10,390 bases of DNA from MAG-120802 sp049430265 (GCA_049430265.1 JBMTBW010000028.1:1-10390); one strand, 5' to 3'; positions 1 to 6,524 are shown, counted from the first letter of the stretch. A program made the numbers and translations. Notes: generated by a model not told the origin, from the letters alone.

Positions 1-778
1 CGCCACCAAAGCCAATTCCAGCTTGGAGAAAGCGAGAGCCAATTCTTGGGTCATAGCCAATTGCCTTAGCAAGAACTGTTACATCTCCACCAGATGCTTC
101 ACAAATCTCTGCCATAGCGTTGATAAAGGAGATCTTGGTGGCAAGAAAAGAGTTAGCTGCAACTTTTACTAGCTCTGCAGTTGGCAGATCTGCCCTTACC
201 CAAGGAACTCCATCTTTCAGAAGTGAGGCATAAACCTCTTTTAATATTTCTTCAGCGCGATCTGAAGTAACTCCAACAACTAATCTATTTGGCCTAAGGG
301 TATCCTCAACTGCAAAACCTTCTCTTAAAAATTCTGGATTCCAGGCTAACTCAACTTTCTCATTGACTTCTCTTAACATACTTGCAAGGCGATCTGCAGT
401 CCCAACAGGAACTGTGGACTTACCAACTATTAGAGAGCCAGCTTTGGCGTGCGGCGCAACAGATACGATTGATGCATCAACATAGGTTAGATCTGCAGCC
501 AAGCCCTCTTTTTTCTGCGGAGTTCCTACACATATGAAGTGAACATCACAATCTTTTATTTGAGCAAAATCTGTGGTGAACTTTAACTTCCCTGACTTTA
601 CCTCTGCCAGGAGAAGATCTTCAAGACCTGGTTCATAAAATGGGACTTTGCCTTGATTGAGAAGATCAATTTTATTTGGATCTATATCAACTCCAATAAC
701 TTCAAAGCCAAGGGAGGACATAGCTGCGGCATGGGTAGCGCCAAGATAGCCAGTTCCGATTACTGAGAGCTTTAACAT
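1..778 (-). CDS. ugd: UDP-glucose 6-dehydrogenase, 3' end cut off by window edge
   Basis: Oxidises UDP-glucose to UDP-glucuronate with two NAD+ in the cytoplasm, giving a uronic acid donor for cell-surface glycans. The 259 visible residues begin MLKLSVIGTGYLG, a Rossmann GxGYxG NAD site at residues 8-13. Further family signatures are ICVGTP, STVPVGT, NPEFLREG, EDTLRPNRLVVG and the central-helix ANSFLATKISFINA. The last visible residues, GIGFGG, directly precede the catalytic cysteine loop (GFGG-x-C in the family), so the active-site Cys and the UDP-binding C-terminal domain lie outside the window. Family members are about 430-450 residues, so roughly 60% is seen. It starts 12 bp after the stop of the LCP gene and is probably in its operon. 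A TAGTAT hexamer nine bases before the ATG might add an internal promoter. Sister nucleotide-sugar dehydrogenases share this fold; UDP-glucose is the best guess for substrate. Confidence 0.93.
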   Translation of the reverse strand, partial: MLKLSVIGTGYLGATHAAAMSSLGFEVIGVDIDPNKIDLLNQGKVPFYEPGLEDLLLAEVKSGKLKFTTDFAQIKDCDVHFICVGTPQKKEGLAADLTYVDASIVSVAPHAKAGSLIVGKSTVPVGTADRLASMLREVNEKVELAWNPEFLREGFAVEDTLRPNRLVVGVTSDRAEEILKEVYASLLKDGVPWVRADLPTAELVKVAANSFLATKISFINAMAEICEASGGDVTVLAKAIGYDPRIGSRFLQAGIGFGG

Positions 779-787
779 GACTGCCAA

Positions 788-793
788 ATACTA
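788..793 (-). promoter_or_regulatory. Possible internal -10 hexamer before ugd
   Basis: On the minus strand TAGTAT overlaps the stop codon of the LCP gene and lies nine bases before the ugd ATG. No Shine-Dalgarno sequence is visible in the 12-base gap. The spacing would give a leader of only two or three bases. It could equally be chance, with ugd read through from the LCP gene. Confidence 0.25.
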
Positions 794-1876
794 GCCGCTA
801 CAGGGGTTATCAGCTGCAGTTCCACTCTTAAATTTATTGATAGTAGTAGGTGATGAGGATGGGTCAGGTCTTACCTCTTCAATGAGGGCTTCATCATTTT
901 TAATTCTTTCAAAGAGTTCAGGTGCTAAGACTGGATCCCAAAGCACAGCTGCGCTTACTCCATTTTTATTGTAGTTGTAATACTTCAATGGAATAGTAAG
1001 AGTTCTAACATTACTTGCTGAAAGATTTCGAAGCTGTTTTCCTAGAGTTAATAAGTCGCCTTGACTTAAGCCTTCATCTGTAACCACGCTATCTAAAGCT
1101 GAGTTTATGAAATCAACCATCTTTACTGGGTTTAGTAATACTCCAGCGCTAGTTGCTTTACGAAGCATCGCGCTAGCAAATTCCTGTTGCCTTTTCATTC
1201 TTCCTAGATCACCTAGGCCATCAAAGACTCGGGTTCTAACAAACTTCAATGAGTCGATGCCATCTAGAACATGTGTTCCTGCAGGAAGGGTTAGATGGCT
1301 TTTAGGATCATTAATATCTTTCTTTGTACAGATTTCAACGCCGCCAAGGGCATCAACCATACGGACAAAGCCAACAAAATTAAGTTCCACATAATGATCT
1401 ATTCTCAAATCAGACATGCTTTCAAGAGTTTCAATTAGTAGTGGCGCCCCACCCCAGTTATAGGCAGAGTTAATTTTTGAATAAGCTGCAGGGATTACTT
1501 TGCCTTGAGAATTATTATGTTCTGGAATTAGCGCGTAGCTATCGCGCGGAATAGAGATGATTGCTGCCTTATCTCGCTTCTTTGAAATATGAATAAGTAG
1601 CATCGTGTCACTTCTCTTGCCTGCCGCAACATCAGTGCCACCAACTTTTAACCGCTTAATCTCTTCTCGACTCAATCCCTCTCGAGTGTCAGAACCAACA
1701 ATTAAATAATTAACTGCCGAAGATTCTTTCTTTGGACGATTCTCTAGGCCCGCAAAGGCATCAACTCTTGGGATCGCTGCTGTAATTCGTCCCAGACCTG
1801 CCCAGGAGATAGCCGAAATCCCCACAATAGCTATCGAGGCTATGGTGAAGAAACGAATTGCCCGAGGGGATTTCAC
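791..1876 (-). CDS. LCP (LytR-CpsA-Psr) family cell-wall glycopolymer ligase
   Basis: LCP enzymes transfer glycopolymers from a polyprenyl-pyrophosphate carrier onto peptidoglycan on the outer face of the membrane. The 361-residue protein has a short cytoplasmic start, one membrane helix at about residues 8-29 and an extracellular LCP domain from about 55 to 240. Family motifs are GSDTR (61-65), RSDTM (88-92), SIPRD (108-112), KINSAYNWGG (134-143) and VRTR followed by GRMKRQQ (213-231). These hold the conserved Asp and Arg residues that bind Mg and pyrophosphate. A Ser/Pro-rich tail ends in CSG. The GTG at 1876 is the first start codon after an in-frame stop. A TACTCT hexamer seven bases upstream supports a leaderless start there. 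The downstream ugd supplies a uronic acid donor, suggesting that a uronic-acid-containing polymer is attached. The true polymer is unknown. Confidence 0.93.
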   Translation of the reverse strand: MKSPRAIRFFTIASIAIVGISAISWAGLGRITAAIPRVDAFAGLENRPKKESSAVNYLIVGSDTREGLSREEIKRLKVGGTDVAAGKRSDTMLLIHISKKRDKAAIISIPRDSYALIPEHNNSQGKVIPAAYSKINSAYNWGGAPLLIETLESMSDLRIDHYVELNFVGFVRMVDALGGVEICTKKDINDPKSHLTLPAGTHVLDGIDSLKFVRTRVFDGLGDLGRMKRQQEFASAMLRKATSAGVLLNPVKMVDFINSALDSVVTDEGLSQGDLLTLGKQLRNLSASNVRTLTIPLKYYNYNKNGVSAAVLWDPVLAPELFERIKNDEALIEEVRPDPSSSPTTINKFKSGTAADNPCSG

Positions 1877-1883
1877 AGAGGCA

Positions 1884-1889
1884 AGAGTA
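1884..1889 (-). promoter_or_regulatory. -10 hexamer for leaderless LCP transcript
   Basis: Minus-strand TACTCT fits the actinobacterial -10 consensus TANNNT and lies exactly seven bases before the LCP GTG at 1876, so transcription should begin at or next to the start codon. No ribosome binding site is visible. No convincing -35 is seen; its expected place overlaps the divergent glycosyltransferase promoter and start. Confidence 0.5.
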
Positions 1890-1898
1890 ATGAAGCGA

Positions 1899-1904
1899 TA
1901 GCGT
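1899..1904 (+). promoter_or_regulatory. Probable -10 hexamer for glycosyltransferase gene
   Basis: TAGCGT fits TANNNT and ends nine bases before the ATG at 1914, which would give a leader of two or three bases. The same hexamer serves as the proposed -10 of dapD. The expected -35 area falls on the start of the divergent LCP gene, and no clear -35 is present. Confidence 0.35.
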
Positions 1905-1913
1905 TTGAACGTT

Positions 1914-2918
1914 ATGACTAGCCCACTTGAGCAAGGTAATACTGCTCACCAAGCCAATTACCCACCTGTTTCCATAATTCTCACAGTAATCAATGAAGCA
2001 CTTCATCTGCGCGCTGCAATAAAGGCTGCCTTATCTTCAAACTATCAAGGCGAGCTAGAAGTAATTTTGGCAGTAGGGCCATCAACTGATCAGACATGGC
2101 AAATTGCAAAAGAGTTAGCAGAACAAGATTCTAGAATCAAAGTTATTGAGAATAAATCAGGAAGAACTCCAAGTGGTTTAAATGCTGCGCTAAAGATGGC
2201 AAGAAATGAAATAGTTGTTCGCATTGATGGACATTCAGAGATTGATCAGGATTATATTAAGCAGGCTGTCGAAAATTTGAGAAAAACGGGAGCAGTAAAT
2301 GTTGGTGGCATTATGTTTGCTCAAGGAACCACCTCATTTGAAAAAGCAGTTGCAGTAGCAATGCGTTCACCAATTGGGGTTGGATCTTCAAGATTTCATG
2401 TCGGGGGAGAGGCTGGACCAACGGATACTGTATATCTAGGAGTATTTCAAAAGAGTGCATTAGATGCTGTTGGAGGTTATGACGAGAGATTTACTAGGGC
2501 TCAAGATTGGGAGTTAAATTATCGCCTGAGGAAAAATGGCGGGGTAGTTTATTTTGACCCTGCGTTAAAAGTTATCTACCGACCTAGAAGTTCGCTTAAG
2601 AAACTCGCCTTACAATACTTTGAATATGGACGATGGAGAAGAGCAGTAGTTCGCCAACATAGACGAACCATTAATTTTCGCTATCTAGCTCCACCCCTGA
2701 ACTTGATATTGCAAATCACTTCTTTAGCTCTAGGCATATTTGCCTCATCACTATTTTTTATTCCAATTATTTCTTATCTTGGCGCAATAACTTTGACTTC
2801 ATTGATAATTGGAAAAGGACTAGCCCAACGGATTTACTTACCAATTGTTTTGATTTTCATGCATTTTTGCTGGGGATTTGGTTTCATTACCTCACCAAGA
2901 AAGCTAATTACCAACTAA
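1914..2918 (+). CDS. ExoA-like family 2 glycosyltransferase, membrane-anchored
   Basis: Inverting GT-A glycosyltransferase that would add a sugar from a nucleotide donor to a lipid-linked glycan at the inner face of the membrane. About 334 residues. The GT2 domain opens with PVSIILTVINEA. It has the donor/metal motif RIDGHSE (a DxD equivalent) near residue 105, DTVYLGVF and GGYDERF in the middle, and the QDWELNYRLR acceptor/catalytic-base region near 197-206, then YFEYGRWRR. This order matches succinoglycan ExoA-type enzymes. The last 70 residues hold two or three hydrophobic helices. A TTG at 1905 is in frame three codons upstream; I prefer the ATG because TAGCGT ends right before that TTG, so it would hardly be transcribed. 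Next to LCP and ugd, it fits an envelope-polysaccharide locus. Donor sugar and acceptor cannot be told from sequence. Confidence 0.88.
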   Translation: MTSPLEQGNTAHQANYPPVSIILTVINEALHLRAAIKAALSSNYQGELEVILAVGPSTDQTWQIAKELAEQDSRIKVIENKSGRTPSGLNAALKMARNEIVVRIDGHSEIDQDYIKQAVENLRKTGAVNVGGIMFAQGTTSFEKAVAVAMRSPIGVGSSRFHVGGEAGPTDTVYLGVFQKSALDAVGGYDERFTRAQDWELNYRLRKNGGVVYFDPALKVIYRPRSSLKKLALQYFEYGRWRRAVVRQHRRTINFRYLAPPLNLILQITSLALGIFASSLFFIPIISYLGAITLTSLIIGKGLAQRIYLPIVLIFMHFCWGFGFITSPRKLITN

Positions 2919-2934
2919 TTTACTAGCGCTGCGG

Positions 2935-2940
2935 TACCCT
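2935..2940 (+). promoter_or_regulatory. -10 hexamer for leaderless SpoIID/LytB transcript
   Basis: TACCCT (TANNNT type), preceded by GCGG, sits in the 29-bp gap after the glycosyltransferase and ends seven bases before the ATG at 2948. The intervening AAGAAAT is a poor Shine-Dalgarno. A leaderless transcript is the simplest reading, though read-through from the upstream gene is possible. Confidence 0.45.
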
Positions 2941-2947
2941 AAGAAAT

Positions 2948-4273
2948 ATGAAGAATAGAGCGTTTCTGCTAACTTCCCTATCGCTTATCTTCACTTTAGG
3001 GCTTAACTTAATTTCCCCTGCTCAAGCACGGACCTTGATTCCAACCGATTTTCGTTTCTTTGGCTCAGGTTATGGACATGGCGTGGGGATGAGTCAGATT
3101 GGTGCGCGTGGTCAGGCACTAGAATCTAAAACAGCTGTTGAAATTCTTAACTATTACTACCCAGGCACTGCAGTAACTGCATATCCAGATAATCAACTAA
3201 TAAGAGTAAATATCGCTAATTTAATTTCATCGGCAACTCTTAATAAAGTTGGATCTCTTGGCGAGATTCGCCTATATCAAGGCGATATTCCAATGAGTGA
3301 GAGCCCTGAGCCATTTGGAATATATCCAGGTGATACAACTGCTCTCTTTACAAACTTTGCAGGAAGTGTAGTTCCAGCTCTCTCATCTCCTACTGCTAAA
3401 TATGCTGCGATTAATCCTGCACCTGCTTGGACAGTTCGTTGGGATAGCGCAACTACAACTGCGCTTCTAACCAATGGTGCAACTGCTACACAATATAAGT
3501 ATGGTCAAATAGTCTTTAAGAGCGTTACCAATCTTCTTAGTTCATATCTAGCAGTAACTAATACCTTAAGACTTCATGATGAGTATCTCTACGGTCTAGG
3601 TGAAGTGCCTTCGTCTTGGCCAGCTGCTGCCCTTGAAGCACAAGCAATAGCGGCGAGAACTTATGCCCTGGGCAAATTATCTAGGCTTAGAGTTGAGTGC
3701 GATTGCAATATTTACAACACCACTGTGGATCAGAATTTTGTGGGTTATGCCAAAGAAACTGAGGCAATCTATGGAATTAAATGGCGTGAGGCCGTTGATC
3801 GAACCTTTGTCGATGAGAATAACGCTTTAGTGGTAACCCTTGAGGGCAAACCAATTCAAGCCTTTTACTTTTCATCAAGCGGGGGAGTTACTCAAAATGT
3901 AGTTGATGTTTGGGGAAGTCCACTTCCTTACCTAACTGGAGTTCCTGATCCATGGAGTTTAGATCCAACAATTAATCGCAGATATGCACTTTGGTCAAGG
4001 TTTGTGCCACAGAGCGTTATGGCGCAAGCCTTTTTACTACCTGATGTTGTCTCATTTACCATCAACTCAAGAACTCAAACGGGAAGCATTAGTTCAATTA
4101 CAGCGATTTCAACTACTGGGGCAACCGCAACGCTAACCGGAGAACTATTTCGAGCTAGAGTAAAACTTCCATCAACCTGGATTCACAACACAAAGGCAAT
4201 TGTGAAGCTGCCCTTTATTGCTAAAGAGTGTCTACCAGATATTGTCGAACGATCTAACTACTGCTTAATTTAA
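2948..4273 (+). CDS. Secreted SpoIID/LytB-domain protein, probable wall lytic transglycosylase
   Basis: SpoIID-type enzymes cleave peptidoglycan glycan strands; in non-sporulating actinobacteria the role is presumably wall remodelling. The 441-residue protein starts with a Sec signal peptide (Lys/Arg start, hydrophobic core 6-22, likely cut after SPAQA at 27). Residues 43-53 carry GHGVGMSQIGA, which in the firmicute sporulation protein lies near the C-terminus but in actinobacterial homologues usually comes first. The core runs from about 205: EYLYGLGEVPSSWP, where Glu219 is the likely catalytic acid, AQAIAARTYAL (231-241), a CDC pair at 251-253 and the FSSSSGG-like segment at 308-313. Two further cysteines (428, 439) could form a disulfide with one another. 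Its stop codon overlaps that of convergent dapD by four bases. Substrate preference for stripped glycan strands is known for SpoIID and only inferred here. Confidence 0.9.
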   Translation: MKNRAFLLTSLSLIFTLGLNLISPAQARTLIPTDFRFFGSGYGHGVGMSQIGARGQALESKTAVEILNYYYPGTAVTAYPDNQLIRVNIANLISSATLNKVGSLGEIRLYQGDIPMSESPEPFGIYPGDTTALFTNFAGSVVPALSSPTAKYAAINPAPAWTVRWDSATTTALLTNGATATQYKYGQIVFKSVTNLLSSYLAVTNTLRLHDEYLYGLGEVPSSWPAAALEAQAIAARTYALGKLSRLRVECDCNIYNTTVDQNFVGYAKETEAIYGIKWREAVDRTFVDENNALVVTLEGKPIQAFYFSSSGGVTQNVVDVWGSPLPYLTGVPDPWSLDPTINRRYALWSRFVPQSVMAQAFLLPDVVSFTINSRTQTGSISSITAISTTGATATLTGELFRARVKLPSTWIHNTKAIVKLPFIAKECLPDIVERSNYCLI

Positions 4274-5193
4274 TTAGAGTGCAGCACGCTATTTAAGCCG
4301 CCCCAAGTTCCACTTTTATTAAGCGCTTCAAGTGCGCCGCTCTGGGAGTTTCTACGAATCAAAAGTGAATTAGCACCAGATAGCTCTCTTGCTTTGACTA
4401 CTTTGCCATCTGGTAGAAGTACTTTTGAGCCTGCAGTTAAATAGACGCCAGCTTCTAAAACACAATCATCGCCGAGTGAAATTCCAAGTCCTGAATTGGC
4501 CCCTAGAAGTGTTCGCTTGCCAATAGAGATTACTTCTTTTCCGCCCCCACTTAGCGTTCCCATAATCGAAGCTCCGCCACCTATATCAGAACCATCATCG
4601 ACAACAACTCCTGCAGAGATTCGGCCTTCAACCATAGATGCGCCAAGAGTTCCAGCATTGAAGTTAACAAAGCCTTCATGCATCACCGTTGTTCCAGGTG
4701 ATAGATAAGCTCCAAGTCTTACGCGATCTGCATCGGCAATGCGCACTCCCTCTGGCACAACATAATCAAGCATTCTTGGGAATTTATCTACACCATAAAT
4801 TGCAAGATAGCCATATTTAGCACGCAGCTTTAAGCGCACCTGATCAAATCCAGCAATAGCGCAGGGACCATGGGAAGTCCAAATAACATTGTTAAGAATT
4901 GAAAAAATTCCTTCAAGTGATAACCCATGTGGTTTAACTAAACGATGAGAGAGTAGGTGCAGTCGCAAATAGGCATCAGAAACACTTGCAGGCGGCTTAT
5001 CTAGCTCAATTTCTGTCTTTACTAGGGCGCGAGTTATCTCTCGCTCGTTATCAGCGCCCTCAAGGTTTGCTAAATCAACTCTGCTCGCTTCAGCTGCGCC
5101 CAGGCCTAGTTGATGAAAATAGGTATCAAGTATCGATCCATCTTTTGCAATGGTTGAAATCCCATAACCATATGCCACGCTAGCTTTGCTCAC
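4270..5193 (-). CDS. dapD: Tetrahydrodipicolinate N-succinyltransferase
   Basis: Transfers succinyl from succinyl-CoA to tetrahydrodipicolinate in the diaminopimelate/lysine pathway, which also feeds peptidoglycan. The 307 residues match the long actinobacterial DapD type. An alpha/beta N-terminal domain reaches about residue 150. A left-handed beta-helix of hexapeptide repeats follows (about 157-260: GAYLSPGTTV, FNAGTLGASMVEGR, DIGGGASIMGTL, LLGANSGLGISLGDDCVLEAGV). Glu189 in MVEGR corresponds to the catalytic Glu of the mycobacterial enzyme. The C-terminus is short. The GTG start at 5193 is chosen because a TAGCGT hexamer lies six bases upstream and the protein then begins at the expected place. 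It is divergent from the LOG gene and convergent with the SpoIID gene, overlapping that stop codon; the TTAA at the junction serves both. Confidence 0.96.
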   Translation of the reverse strand: MSKASVAYGYGISTIAKDGSILDTYFHQLGLGAAEASRVDLANLEGADNEREITRALVKTEIELDKPPASVSDAYLRLHLLSHRLVKPHGLSLEGIFSILNNVIWTSHGPCAIAGFDQVRLKLRAKYGYLAIYGVDKFPRMLDYVVPEGVRIADADRVRLGAYLSPGTTVMHEGFVNFNAGTLGASMVEGRISAGVVVDDGSDIGGGASIMGTLSGGGKEVISIGKRTLLGANSGLGISLGDDCVLEAGVYLTAGSKVLLPDGKVVKARELSGANSLLIRRNSQSGALEALNKSGTWGGLNSVLHSN

Positions 5194-5199
5194 CGTCTA

Positions 5200-5205
5200 A
5201 CGCTA
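5200..5205 (-). promoter_or_regulatory. dapD: -10 hexamer for leaderless dapD transcript
   Basis: Minus-strand TAGCGT, preceded by TGG (an extended -10 style), ends six bases before the dapD GTG. No ribosome binding site can be seen. Immediately upstream is the small inverted repeat CCAA-CTA-TTGG (5206-5216), in the spacer where an operator could sit. Confidence 0.5.
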
Positions 5206-5256
5206 CCAACTATTGGCTAGCACTTGCCCAGAGTGAGCGTAAGAAAAAAACTGCTT

Positions 5257-5262
5257 TAGAGT
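5257..5262 (+). promoter_or_regulatory. -10 hexamer for leaderless LOG transcript
   Basis: TAGAGT ends six bases before the ATG at 5269. This decides the start: the in-frame GTG at 5263 would fall before the expected transcription start. No Shine-Dalgarno sequence and no clear -35 are seen in the 63-bp divergent region with dapD. Confidence 0.5.
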
Positions 5263-5268
5263 GTGGCT

Positions 5269-5802
5269 ATGAAAGTTGCCGTTTATTGCGCATCATCGAC
5301 CCTGGTTTCAAAAGAGAATCAAGAGCTTGGCTTTGAGTTAGGGGCATCTCTTGCCAAATTGGGCCATGAATTGGTCTGGGGCGGCGGGGCAATTTCGGTA
5401 ATGGGCGAGGTGGCCAAAGGTGCTAGAAAATTTGGTGGTAGAACAATTGGAGTTATTCCAGAACGGCTAATGAGCGTGGAATTTATCGATCATGACTCTA
5501 CCCAAATGCATGTAGTCAAAGATATGCGCGAACGCAAAGGTTTAATTGAAAGCTTAGCTGATGGTTTTATCGCCCTTCCTGGTGGAATTGGAACACTTGA
5601 AGAGTTATTAGAAATTTGGGTGGGAAGATATTTAGGTTTTCACAACAAGCCCATTGCAATTCTAGATCCAAGCGGTGTCTATGGCTCACTTCGTTTAGCA
5701 CTAGATGACTTAACTGCGTTGAACTTTATGAAACCAGGTCAGCATGAGTTAGTTTCTTGGTGTAACACAATTGATAGCGCGATAAAGCATGTGACTTCAT
5801 GA
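5269..5802 (+). CDS. LOG family (TIGR00730) nucleotide 5'-monophosphate phosphoribohydrolase
   Basis: LOG proteins hydrolyse the N-glycosidic bond of (N6-modified) adenosine monophosphate to release the free base, the step that activates cytokinins in plants and in some bacteria. The 177-residue protein has the family's Rossmann-like fold. It starts MKVAVYCASS, followed by the WGGGAISVMG segment (37-46), RTIGVIPERL, DMRERKGL (85-92) and the hallmark PGGIGTLEE (104-112), which carries catalytic/phosphate-binding residues. The usual GGG-x-x-GLMG is changed to ISVMG. It is the first gene of a rightward pair and overlaps the SRPBCC gene by ATGA, so the two are probably translated together. The M. 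tuberculosis counterpart in the same neighbourhood is, from memory, Rv1205. Whether the product here is a hormone-like base or simple nucleotide salvage is unknown. Family proteins were once misnamed lysine decarboxylases. Confidence 0.93.
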   Translation: MKVAVYCASSTLVSKENQELGFELGASLAKLGHELVWGGGAISVMGEVAKGARKFGGRTIGVIPERLMSVEFIDHDSTQMHVVKDMRERKGLIESLADGFIALPGGIGTLEELLEIWVGRYLGFHNKPIAILDPSGVYGSLRLALDDLTALNFMKPGQHELVSWCNTIDSAIKHVTS

Positions 5803-6251
5803 GCATGAATAGAAAATACAAACTTGCTGACTTTAGAGCCAGCGTCACTATCTCTGCGCCGATTGGTGAAGTCTGGAAGAAGTTAGTTGATTGGAAGAGC
5901 CAAGGTCAGTGGATGGCTTTAACGAAAGTCAATTCAAGTGCCGATAAAGATGGCTTATCTAATATTGGTACAACAATTTCTGCATTTACCGGAATCGGGA
6001 AAATTGGAATCTGGGATGAGATGAAAATTACTGCTTGGAACCCAGAGACTTTTTGCGCCGTCGATCACTATGGTCGTTGGATTAAAGGCATTGGAGAATT
6101 TCGCCTAACAGAGATAGGTCAGGGCAAAACTAGATTTGATTGGTATGAACGAATCGATGCTCCAGCTGCGATTCTGGCCCTTATAAAACCAGGAATCTTG
6201 ATTGCTGTGAATTACTCCTTGGCGAAGTTTGCGCGAGGATTTAACAACTGA
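5799..6251 (+). CDS. SRPBCC (START/Bet v1-like) superfamily protein
   Basis: 150 residues with the layout of the SRPBCC fold, which binds hydrophobic ligands in a deep cavity. A first beta-strand FRASVTISAP is followed by a helix with VWKKLVDWKSQGQWM (25-39), a typical polyketide-cyclase/DUF2505-like start. Then come GIGKIGIWDEMKITAWNPE, the strand pair GRWIKGIGEFRLTEIG and TRFDWYERID, and the long C-terminal helix (about 122-148) that closes the pocket. No signal peptide or membrane segment is clear, so it is probably cytoplasmic. The ATG overlaps the LOG stop codon as ATGA; a second ATG two codons on is also possible. The ligand and reaction cannot be predicted. Its coupling to LOG hints that it could handle a product or related small molecule, but this is conjecture. 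Confidence 0.78.
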   Translation: MSMNRKYKLADFRASVTISAPIGEVWKKLVDWKSQGQWMALTKVNSSADKDGLSNIGTTISAFTGIGKIGIWDEMKITAWNPETFCAVDHYGRWIKGIGEFRLTEIGQGKTRFDWYERIDAPAAILALIKPGILIAVNYSLAKFARGFNN

Positions 6252-6268
6252 AGGGGCGCCATCGGCAG

Positions 6269-6274
6269 TAGCCT
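6269..6274 (+). promoter_or_regulatory. -10 hexamer for leaderless sigma-4-like transcript
   Basis: TAGCCT, preceded by CAG, ends seven bases before the GTG at 6282. The seven bases begin with a second copy of TAGCCT, giving a tandem hexamer at 6269-6280; only the first copy has the right spacing. No ribosome binding site lies close to the GTG. Confidence 0.45.
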
Positions 6275-6281
6275 TAGCCTT

Positions 6282-6488
6282 GTGAGTAAGCAGAACCAGA
6301 CATTAGAAGAGTTCATCGACTCTCTTCCTGAAGAAGAGCGGATCGTGCTTACCCTTTATTACATAAAGAGATATAGCATCGAGGAAATTTCAGCAAAAAT
6401 AGGGGCTCCTGAGCGCTCAATTACGGTGGTATTGGCCTCTGGGCGGATGAGAATGAGCTCGGCTTTCAATTTCCCACAAGGTAGCTAG
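6282..6488 (+). CDS. Orphan sigma-70 region 4-like helix-turn-helix protein
   Basis: A 68-residue protein that is nothing but a sigma region 4 domain. LEEFIDSLPEEERIVLTLYY (8-27) matches the first helices of region 4 in ECF sigma factors (the usual LP-x-x-x-R-x-V-x-x-L-x-Y pattern). YSIEEISAKIGAPERSIT (31-48) is the helix-turn-helix, and VVLASGRMRM corresponds to the recognition helix end, where sigma factors usually read SRLSRARxRL. There is no region 2: the SRPBCC stop lies 30 bp upstream in other coding sequence. It could bind DNA, modify RNA polymerase or anti-sigma traffic, or be a remnant of an ECF sigma gene. The intact reading frame and the well-placed TAGCCT hexamer argue for a living gene. 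Its own operon and targets are unknown. Confidence 0.72.
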   Translation: MSKQNQTLEEFIDSLPEEERIVLTLYYIKRYSIEEISAKIGAPERSITVVLASGRMRMSSAFNFPQGS

Positions 6489-6491
6489 ATA

Positions 6492-6524
6492 AGGGATAAT
6501 TCCCTCTCCCAGCCTGGAGCTGGG
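6492..6524 (+). promoter_or_regulatory. Inverted repeats and possible promoter upstream of DUF3117
   Basis: The 87-bp gap 6489-6575 holds two adjacent inverted repeats: AGGGA-TAAT-TCCCT (6492-6505) and CCCAGC-CTGGA-GCTGGG (6508-6524). The first contains GATAAT (6495-6500), five of six matches to TATAAT, with TTCCCA (6471-6476) 18 bp upstream as a weak -35. If that promoter is used, the transcript would begin near 6507 and the second hairpin would form its 5' end, about 50 bases before the DUF3117 start. Neither hairpin is followed by a T run, so a classic terminator for the sigma-4 gene is unlikely. A factor-bound or leader role is possible. Confidence 0.3.

Noticed and set aside
1107..1394. 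Open reading frame on the plus strand inside the LCP gene
   Set aside because: Antisense to a well-supported LCP domain; its translation has no recognisable domain and no start signals.
1905..1913. TTG start for the glycosyltransferase
   Set aside because: It immediately follows the proposed -10 hexamer and has no ribosome binding site; the ATG three codons later is preferred, though not proven.
1761..2006. Minus-strand frame spanning the divergent LCP/glycosyltransferase gap
   Set aside because: It overlaps the starts of two real genes in other frames and resembles no protein; a shadow.
4496..4708. Plus-strand frame within dapD rich in Pro and Ile
   Set aside because: This is the complement of the hexapeptide-repeat region of DapD; the repetitive look comes from that domain.
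5263..5268. Upstream GTG as LOG start, two codons before the ATG
   Set aside because: The TAGAGT hexamer ends directly before this GTG, so it would lie upstream of the expected transcript start.
6269..6280. Tandem TAGCCT hexamer as a repeat element
   Set aside because: Two copies of six bases in AT-rich promoter DNA are too short to count as a repeat; the first copy is adequately explained as a -10.
6508..6524. Hairpin as a rho-independent terminator of the sigma-4 gene
   Set aside because: No T run follows; the downstream bases are CATAACGC-like, so a classic terminator is not supported.
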